A DNA stretch of 64,000 bases. It comes from Notolepis coatsorum. Taxonomy: Eukaryota; Chordata; Actinopteri; Aulopiformes; Paralepididae. The stretch lies in assembly GCA_963971535.1 (NCBI GenBank), contig OZ020592.1, forward strand, positions 125,972,672-126,036,671. The letters are read 5' to 3'. Below, one piece after another: positions 57,583 to 64,000 of the stretch (positions are counted from its first letter, which is position 1; each line of letters begins with the position of its first letter). The notes beneath the pieces are model-generated. The model searched no databases and was not told the DNA's origin. It saw nothing but the letters and a program-made list of their open reading frames with translations. Made by a program: the position numbers and the translations under genes.

Positions 57583-57632
57583 AGATGTTGTGTTAATTAC
57601 AGCTAAGGTATCAGTCCATATAAAACAAGATT
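57583..57632. repeat. 47-bp satellite, last unit
   Basis: 'agatgttgtgttaattacag' then 'ctaaggtatcagtccatata'. It resumes exactly after the LINE tail. Confidence 0.85.
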
Positions 57633-57738
57633 ACTATTTTTTCCATCTACATCGTTTCATGGGAGACTCACTTTTTGAATAAAAAACCAACCAGGTCCCC
57701 ACGTGGGGAGTCCAGAGAAGCTGCACCAGTCAGACACG

Positions 57739-57810
57739 ATTGGACAAAACGTAGAAGACGATTGGCAATAGATTGGGGGCGACCAATGTGGCCCGGGCTC
57801 TTCCTATTGG
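57739..57810. promoter_or_regulatory. cluster of five CCAAT boxes, likely tle4 promoter
   Basis: ATTGG at 57739, 57761 and 57772, CCAAT at 57783, ATTGG at 57806. The start-to-start spacings are 22, 11, 11 and 23 bp. CCAAT pentamers are NF-Y sites. The region is GC-richer than its surroundings and lies 0.7 kb upstream of the tle4 start codon. Promoter function is inference. Confidence 0.5.
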
Positions 57811-58063
57811 CTGTATTTAACGGTCGGCCCCACCTTCAGACCGCCCACCGTGACGAGGTGACGATCAGGAGACGTCGTTAAGTTGTAGTTCTTTGACCAA
57901 AGTCACGCATCTCCAGTGCGTGATATTAAAACTACACGTCCCGTCGACGCGACAGAGACACTTTCTTAAAAAAAAAATAAAAAAATGTTATGAATATGTA
58001 ATCGCATCCATACGACTGGTTGCTTCGTAATTAGGTTAGTGCGGTCGGTGTGAGAGAGGTGGA

Positions 58064-58070
58064 TATATAA
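58064..58070 (+). promoter_or_regulatory. TATA-like box upstream of tle4
   Basis: TATATAA, about 450 bp before the tle4 ATG. A 62-codon open frame starts just after it at 58073; it would lie at or upstream of any start site set by this box, so I do not call it a gene. Confidence 0.35.
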
Positions 58071-58521
58071 ATATGATGAACATCACTGACTGGATACTAT
58101 TGGAGATTACTACCAGTGAGGCGCGCCGCGGGGGACCAGCTCTTTGCCCAAAGTCCAAACTCCCAAATCAAGTAGAAAAGCAGCTGAAAAGGCAAAAAGG
58201 CGCACTTAAGGAAATCTGGAGATCCGTAGTTGGATCGAAGGGAGAAAGCTTGGTATATTATTAGTATTATTATTAGATATCATTCATTGTAAAGCCGCAT
58301 CGAACACAAGGACCCGTGCCGTGCGTTACGCGCGCAGTGAAATGAGTTATTAGAATGACACGCAGCTAGAAGTCGGAGGATGGTTTCGCCCCCGTTTTCG
58401 CGCACGTTGCCCCGTTATACCGTCCGATAGGCACCGGAATAGAGACCAACACACCTCCTCCAACTACTGTTGTTTTTCTTAGTGTTTTCGGCGGATGGAC
58501 TTGGCCATTCTAAACATTTTA

Positions 58522-58569
58522 ATGATTCGAGATTTGAGCAAGATCATGTACCTCCCGGCACGACACCCG
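58522..58569 (+). CDS. tle4: TLE4 (Groucho co-repressor), exon 1 coding part
   Basis: The exon reads MIRDLSK, an extra Ile, then MYLPARHP, and ends at a strong donor (cccg|gtaagt). The MIRDLSK leader before MYPQ.RHP is, from memory, particular to TLE4 among vertebrate TLE proteins, which decides the paralogue. The start at 58522 is chosen because it keeps this leader; an internal Met is at 58546. TLE proteins are nuclear co-repressors that tetramerise through the N-terminal Q domain and are recruited by TCF/LEF, Hes and Runx factors. The intron phase is 0 and fits exon 2. Two or three residues differ from the usual MYPQ(T/G)RHP. Confidence 0.9.
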
Positions 58570-58898
58570 GTAAGTATACTATAGTCTGCGTTTTGCGTTT
58601 GTGTCAAATCAATGCAGCTAGTTTTGAAACCGCCGTGATGCCGCCGCCCGGTACGGAATCAGTTTGGACCAAGTTTCCGTCCCACCGCACGCACGCATGG
58701 ACAAGTGTGCACGGACAGTGTATTGTGTGCGTGTGTGCGTGATTTGTGTCTGTTTGTGAGTGACAACAAGATCCACAAAGAATGGATTGCACGGAGCAAG
58801 TTGCACCCTTACTTACACAAGCAAAACTATACATTGGAATATTGACAAAACCATACTTGGTAATTTACTGTAGGCCTACATAGTGGACTGGAGGGACC
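58570..58898. other. tle4 intron 1, start
   Basis: It begins gtaagtatac. 58800-58870 resembles 51556-51625. No other feature. Confidence 0.7.
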
Positions 58899-59517
58899 CA
58901 GGGGCGTCGTTCTGGTATGGCAAGGTATGACACTTTTTTTTTTAATTACAATTTTTTATGTTGATTTAGAATTCGAATGTCAACATTATGAACGAAGCTT
59001 CGAACTATTCGGTACAGCCCTAGCATGTTTTGATATAGTCAATGATCTCACTTTTACTGTGACTTTTACTGTGTGACTAACTGAAATATGCCAAAAAAAA
59101 GGAAAATGGACATAGGGACGTTTTTTAATCAAAGGGCAGCAGAGACAAGTGATACAGGGACACAGGTAAGGTCTGGCTTAGTGATTATAACAGTGCAGTT
59201 CAGCATTCAGTAACCCATACTTTTTGTGAACGTGTTTTTGATACTACATTCTGTTGAACACACACCTCAAAACCGTACCTAAGGAAAATTGGCTCAATTG
59301 CAAGAAAAGTAATACTAAAATACTAAAAATGCTTGTGTAGTCCTGTGTCATACCTAAATGTCATATAACTGAATTGTATAGAAACAACTCACCAAACGTG
59401 ACTATTGCACAACTGATTTGACAAAAACAAATCCACGAAGGGGGGGGAAACCCCCCTTGACCCCCCCCCCCCCTCCCTCCACGCCATACCTTGCCTTTTA
59501 CTGAAACAACGCCACTG
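58899..59517. mobile_element. hAT element remnant in tle4 intron 1
   Basis: The ends are CAGGGGCGTCGTT and the reverse complement of CAGTGGCGTTGTT. The flanks GAGGGACC (58891-58898) and GGGGGACC (59518-59525) form an 8-bp duplication with one mismatch. At 59089-59163 an exon-like frame, MPKKRKMDIGTFFNQ to a gtaagg donor, looks like the first exon of a hAT transposase (KRK..FF motif). The rest is deleted. Confidence 0.82.
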
Positions 59518-59529
59518 GGGGGACCAATT

Positions 59530-59668
59530 GACCTGTCTCAAACCCTGCCCTCTTTTCTTGATCCTCCAATCACAACTGTCGCTTACCTCGGACAAACTTG
59601 GTTTGTCCGAGGTAAGCGACAGTTGTGATTGGAGGATCAAGAAAAGAGGGCAGGGTTTGAGACAGGTC
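59530..59668. repeat. perfect 68-bp palindrome (3-nt loop) in tle4 intron 1
   Basis: 59530-59597 and 59601-59668 are exact reverse complements separated by TTG. It lies between the hAT element and the LINE tail. Transcription of the intron would give a near-perfect RNA hairpin. Confidence 0.95.
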
Positions 59669-59671
59669 CAT

Positions 59672-60108
59672 TCTAGCCACTTCACTGAGCACAGGGTGAC
59701 AGTACAGCCTGGCGAAATCGTCCTGCTGGACTTTACAATTTTGACACTTCTCACAATCTTCCTGGACACTTTACACTTAAAATGTGTACACTTTACACTA
59801 TTACTGTACATTTTACTGTATATTTCTGTATATTTTTGGCTGTATAGTTTATATTTAAGATTTTAGAATGTATATATACCATAATGTATATATCCTGGAC
59901 CGTATTTTATTCTGTATTCGATTTTATTCTTATTTCTTTTTATTATATTCTTATTCTTATTTGAGTCCTATTGACTACCTAAATGTTTATTGTTCAATAT
60001 GTGAGCGATCTATAGTGCCGAATTTCCCTCGGGATTATTAAAGGATTTCTATTCTATTCTATTCTATTCTATTCTATTCTATTCTATTCTATTCTATTCT
60101 ATTCTATA
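59672..60108 (+). repeat. LINE 3' UTR with (ATTCT)n tail, abutting tle4 exon 2
   Basis: It begins 'cttcactgagcacagggtga', matches 61612-61905, includes 'gaatttccctcgggattatt' and ends in (TATTC)n at 60052-60106. The repeat runs directly into the splice acceptor AG at 60108-60109. Confidence 0.88.
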
Positions 60109-60109
60109 G

Positions 60110-60207
60110 GTTCCCCACCAGCCGGGACAGCCCTTCAAGTTCACCATCACCGAGTCGTGCGAGCGCATCAAGGAGGAGTTCCACTTTCTCCAAGCCCAGT
60201 ATCACAG
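60110..60207 (+). CDS. tle4: TLE4, exon 2
   Basis: 98 nt, 32 codons plus two bases: [20 protein letters not shown] then [12 protein letters not shown], ending cacag|gtaaat. This is the start of the TLE Q domain (Q-P-FKFT-ESC-RIKEEF-FLQAQYH), a helical tetramerisation region conserved across animals. The acceptor is ...attctatag|g, supplied by the LINE-tail microsatellite. The end phase leaves AG for the Ser codon expected at the start of exon 3, which lies beyond the window or is not found before 64000. There are no stops. Differences from the common vertebrate sequence are few (V for A, H for Q). Confidence 0.94.
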
Positions 60208-60324
60208 GTAAATATATATATTAACAAATTGTTCTAAATAAATAATAATGATAATAAATTATTTGAAGTTTGGACACATTTTTTACAACTGAGGTAGGTA
60301 GATTACATTTTTAGAGACTAAAAA

Positions 60325-60420
60325 AGTACAGAAAAAAGGTACCGTTGGGTACCGGTATCGATTCACAGGTACTGGTACCGGTATCGGTTCGAATGTGAAC
60401 GGTACCCAACCCTAACTGGG
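60325..60420. repeat. DNA-transposon end, 'gggtaccggtatcg' type
   Basis: 'ggtaccgttgggtaccggta' on the left and 'gaacggtacccaaccctaa' on the right form loosely inverted ends of a small hAT-like MITE, now about 90 bp. Confidence 0.5.
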
Positions 60421-61631
60421 ATGTAAAGTCCAGCGCTGCTTAGACGATGACTCTGCGATAGTGGGATGTATAAAGGACGGTGACGAAGCGCAGCGGACAT
60501 TGCGCTCGTCACCAACGCAAGAGACACCAGGTTCGAATCCGGCTGTCGGCGTTGCCTCCGGCTTGGGCCGGCCGTCATACTAACTCAATTGGCAGAGTTA
60601 GCGGGTGGACGTCGATGGGTGGTAATCTGGACGTTGTGGACAGCGACTCCTACAGGTCGGTTGGGGGACGCCTGCACAGCAGAGACAGGAAATGGCGGGG
60701 GTAGTGTGAGCCTCCCACATGTTACACCTCGCCAATGAGAGTCCGCGCTGGCAGGTGAAAATATGTGACAGGCTGCCTCCTCGTGTATCGGAGGGGACAC
60801 GTGATGCAAGGCTTCTATCCTCCCTACAACCGGCCAGTGGGGGGCGTATGCGAGCAACGTTCAAGACAGGGGAGGGGAGAATTGGCACAGTGGAATTGGG
60901 ATGGGAGAAAAATTGAAAAATAGGAGAAAAAGTGGATTAAAAAAAAGGACAGTGACGAGAGGGAATACCGTGAACTGGCAGTGGACTTCGTCACATGGTG
61001 CGGTAAAAACCACCTGCAGCTAAATATGGCGAAGACCAAGGAACTGGTTGTGGAGCTGGGGAGGAGGAGGAGTGCACCTGTGACCCCCGTTTCCATCAGG
61101 GGAGTCGATGTGGACATGGTTGAGGTGTACAAATACCTCTGTGTGCACATCGACAACAAACTGAACGGGTCAAAACACGCAGAGGCACTGTACAAGAAGG
61201 GCCAGAGCCGACTCTACTTCCTCAGAAGGCTGAGATCCTTCAATGTCTGTACAAGGATGTTGAGGATGTTCTATGAGTTGGTGGTGGCGGGTGCCTTCTT
61301 GTACGCTGTGACCTGCTGGGGCAGCGGACTGAGAGCAGGGGACACAAACAGGCTGGATAAGCTGGTCAGGAAGGCCAGTAGTGTGGTTGGGGTTGAGCTG
61401 GACTCTCTAGCGAGGGTGGCGGAGAGGAGGAGCCTTGCTAAGCTCCAGGCCATCAGGGAAAACCCCTCCCACCCACTATACACAGACTTGGCTGACAGGA
61501 GGAACATGTTCAGTGCCAGGCTCACACTACCTAAATGCAGCACTGAACGGCACAGGAAGTCCTTCATTCCAACAGCCATCAGACTTTACAATGCATCACT
61601 GTGCCTCACTGCATCACTGAGCACAGAGTGA
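60421..61631 (+). pseudogene. LINE RT C-terminal half, split by a SINE
   Basis: 60436-60474 reads DDSAIVGCIKDGDE, the segment right after the catalytic ADD motif (here DDD). After the SINE the frame continues from 60947 with EYRELAVDFVTWCGKNHLQL, then VYKYLCVHIDNKLN, FLRRLRSFNVCTRM and VVGVELDSLARVAERRSLAK, to the TGA near 61631. The C-terminal half is open; the N-terminal half is absent. It is the same family as the tail at 59672. It lies in tle4 intron 2. Confidence 0.88.
60487..60946 (+). repeat. complete tRNA-derived SINE in the LINE
   Basis: The head has A-box-like 'agcgcagcgg' and a perfect B-box 'ggttcgaatcc' (60531-60541). The tail ends 'gtggattaaaaaaaa'. The flanks GGACGGTGACGA (60475-60486) and GGACAGTGACGA (60947-60958) form a 12-bp duplication with one mismatch. 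The copy at 1-331 is the same family. Confidence 0.9.
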
Positions 61632-61905
61632 CAGTTACCATCTTCCTGGACTCTTAGTTTTGAAACAGCACTGTGCAATATTACACCTACTGTAGACCTC
61701 AGTATATTTTTACTGTATTTATTTACTGTATATTTTATTCCATTCTTATTCTATTTTATTCTACTCTTATGTTAGGCAATTTGATTTGATTTGTTTTGTT
61801 ATTCTAATTCGTGACCTGTTCTGTCTAAATGTTTAAATGTTGAGCGATTTGCAGTGTCAAATTTCCCTCGGGATAATAAAAGTATTTTTATTCTATTCTA
61901 TTCTA
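61632..61905 (+). repeat. LINE 3' UTR with (ATTCT)n tail
   Basis: 'aaatttccctcgggataata' then (attct)n. It parallels 59672-60108. Confidence 0.9.
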
Positions 61906-62021
61906 TCTATGACTGGGGCTCTGATTTTGTGACGTCATGTTTATGTGAGCTCTTACACCCAAATGAGGTTTTCATTTTGGTTCAATGACAGAATTACAAA
62001 CCTCCTTTTGGTGTTAGCCCT

Positions 62022-62400
62022 TTCACTACCACACTACAGACGGTTAACCTCTTTCACTACCACACTACAGAAGGTTAACCTTTCACTACCACACTACAGA
62101 AGGTTAACCTCTTTCACTACCATACTACAGACGGTTAACCTTTCACACTACAGACGGTTAACCTCTTTCACTACCATACTACAGACGGTTAACCTTTCAC
62201 TACCACACTACAGACAGTTAACCTCTTTCACTACCACACTACAGACGGTTAACCTCTTTCACTACCACACTACAGACGGTTAACCTCTTTCACTACCATA
62301 CTACAGACGGTTTTAACCTTTTACTACCACACTACAGACGGTTAACCTTTCACTACCACACTACAGACGGTTAACCTTTTACTACCACACTACTGGAGGT
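62022..62400. repeat. 31-bp minisatellite
   Basis: About 12 units of 'ctttcactaccacactacag' plus 'acggttaacct', with short units lacking 'ctctttcac' parts. Confidence 0.95.
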
Positions 62401-63000
62401 TATATTTCGTATCTGGCTTATCGCGTCCCGCTCTTAAGCCTATTGAGATACCCCTTATCTCCTGTACCTAAGGTACTCCACCACGAAAACAACTTGTACA
62501 CCCACACCTGACCGGGTCCCGCCTCTATGGAGGCGTAGCCTATAAGACCATGGCCATGGTCACCAACACACTCTTCCTCTATTTTCGTTCCATCATATTG
62601 GATGCAGTGCACCTTATGTAACTAGTAGTATGAAAAAGATTGGAGGAATTGCGTAATGTTGAAAGCTTACCGGAGGTTTGCGTGCCCCTGGCATCTTCAA
62701 AGCATGTTTCAGCGACACGACGGGCCTATGTTGATGTTTCCTCGTCTGACGACAGCAGATCGAGGGGCAGCGTACATGGTTTGGCTATCGGGCCGGTTTG
62801 TACAACGGTGAGCCCTGTGTCATCAGGCACAGGTATTAGTGTTAGTAATGCTGGGTTGTTTGTTACACAACCATGTTGTGTGTCGGCGCCAGGGGGGGGA
62901 TGGTTTGGTGAACGTTCACTGCGGTGAACGGGTTCCAAACGGTCCTGCAAGCGTGCTGTTAAACAACTAATGCTAGCTACATGCTAATACTAATGCTACA
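62401..63000. other. unclassified sequence in tle4 intron 2
   Basis: 62640-62927 has an open frame of 95 codons with no recognised domain. It is GC-richer than its neighbours and may be part of an unknown element. Confidence 0.4.
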
Positions 63001-63131
63001 TACATTACTGTAGTAACCCGTAGCATCCGAAATAACCCATAGCAACCATAGAAACCGTAGTAACCTGTAGTAACCTGTAGTAACTCGTAGCAACCGTAGT
63101 AACTGTAGTAACCCGTAGCAACCGAAATAAC
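63001..63131. repeat. degenerate 'gtagtaacc/gtagcaacc' repeat
   Basis: About a dozen 9-10-bp words of the type 'cgtagtaac' and 'cgtagcaac'. Confidence 0.8.
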
Positions 63132-63455
63132 TAGGGATGCTCGATATTGGCTTTTTTACCGATACCGATATACCGATATTGTCCAACTCTTAATTTCCGA
63201 TACCGATATCAACCGATACCGATATATGCAGGGTTTCCCCCGCCAAAAAATCTCTTGTTGTGCAATTAACACAACATTATGCATACTTTTGACAATAAAT
63301 AAAATCAGAATTTGTTCTTACTTGCTTGCCTGGTTAAATAAAGGTTATAGAAATGTAAAAAAAAGCTAAAAGAAATAAAATATATATATATATTTTTTAA
63401 ACCGATACCGATATTTTCCGATATCACATTTTAATGCCAATATCGGACATCCCTA
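63132..63455. mobile_element. hAT MITE
   Basis: The ends are TAGGGATGCTCGATATTGG and the reverse complement of TAGGGATGTCCGATATTGG. The flanks GAAATAAC (63124-63131) and GTAATAAC (63456-63463) form an 8-bp duplication with one mismatch. The interior repeats 'accgataccgata'. Confidence 0.88.
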
Positions 63456-63463
63456 GTAATAAC

Positions 63464-64000
63464 CAGTTCCTCCAGTATCACAGGTAATAACTAGTGCTGT
63501 CAGGCGATAATTTTTTTTTATCTAATTAATTAAAGGATTTGTAATTAATTAATCTAATTAATCGCATTTTAATCGCATAACCATTTTAGGCCTGATATTC
63601 TATATTCTATAATCATATTTCAAATAGCATGTGTCCGAATGGCAGAATTCAGTACTGTATCTACAAAACCTTCTGTTTAATCATCGATTTTTCAGGTCTG
63701 GTCAATTTTAGCGTGTTATTCACAGTCAAAGATTTAAAAAAATTTATTGATATTCTCATTTGGTTCATTACAATTTACTCAAGCCTAGTAAGAGACACAG
63801 TATTTCTGACACTGGGAATACATTCCTGAGATCCATAGATGTCCCTAGAATCAGATACCAAGAACATGCAAATGGACCATATAAAAAAAAAGTCTGTAAA
63901 TGTGTATTCTACGTTCTTATGGAATGAATGAGATAAAAAAATATTTAAAAATAAATAAAAATAAAAAAGATTTATTTTTAAATTAATTTTGAGTTAATTT
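63464..64000. other. AT-rich end of window, tle4 intron 2
   Basis: 63486-63590 ('agtgctgtcaggcgataatt' with repeated 'taattaat' and 'aatcgcat') looks like one end of a common fish DNA transposon that runs past the edge. No coding exon is seen. Confidence 0.5.

Noticed and set aside
58073..58264. 62-codon ORF upstream of tle4
   Set aside because: It lies at or before the TATA-based start site and has no domain; I regard it as chance rather than a uORF.

Overview
This is vertebrate DNA, almost certainly from a teleost fish. It carries two single-copy genes at its edges and about 57 kb of repeats between them. No prokaryotic feature is present. At the left edge is the terminal coding exon of psat1 (phosphoserine aminotransferase, 1318-1420, + strand). 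At the right edge are exons 1 and 2 of tle4 (Groucho-family co-repressor, 58522-58569 and 60110-60207, + strand). From general knowledge, human PSAT1 and TLE4 are neighbours on 9q21 in the same orientation with a large gene desert between them, so this window looks like the compact fish version of that interval. The rest of each gene lies outside the window.

Layout. 1-1317 is the last psat1 intron (SINE, LINE remnant, foldback repeat). 1421-9980 holds the 3'UTR and then a run of minisatellites, a TTAA-target DNA transposon and a hAT element. 9984-15695 is a GC-rich DIRS-like element with a Gag-like ORF, no polymerase, a 5S-rRNA-like sequence and inverted repeats around a LINE fragment. 15697-17876 is a 33-bp satellite with a LINE remnant at its end. 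18688-23111 is a young Gypsy retrotransposon (identical LTRs, gag/pro -1 frameshift signal). 23228-25640 holds simple repeats, a minisatellite and a truncated pogo-like transposase. 25942-27976 is a Kolobok-like element with a THAP exon. 28000-34500 is mostly non-coding, with LINE tails and a second TTAA element. 34577-44375 is a decayed Gypsy whose gag is split by a 6.7-kb foldback element made of tandem repeats, itself split by a LINE. 44376-49113 holds simple repeats, a very long (TG)n and an R2/R4-type LINE remnant. 49150-51330 is a LINE tail hit by a TTAA transposon that was in turn hit by a hAT. 51862-57632 is a 47-bp satellite broken up by several transposons. 57640-58521 is the likely tle4 promoter and 5'UTR. 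58570-64000 is tle4 introns 1 and 2 with their insertions.

Only psat1 (serine biosynthesis) and tle4 (Wnt/Notch co-repression) are host genes. The other coding stretches belong to mobile elements, mostly broken. The observations most worth checking are the foldback element 35643-42366, the LINE tail that supplies the tle4 exon-2 splice acceptor, the perfect 68-bp palindrome in tle4 intron 1, the GGGAAAC frameshift site of the young Gypsy, the 5S-like sequence in the DIRS-like element, and the repeated presence of LINEs inside tandem arrays. All similarity statements are by eye.
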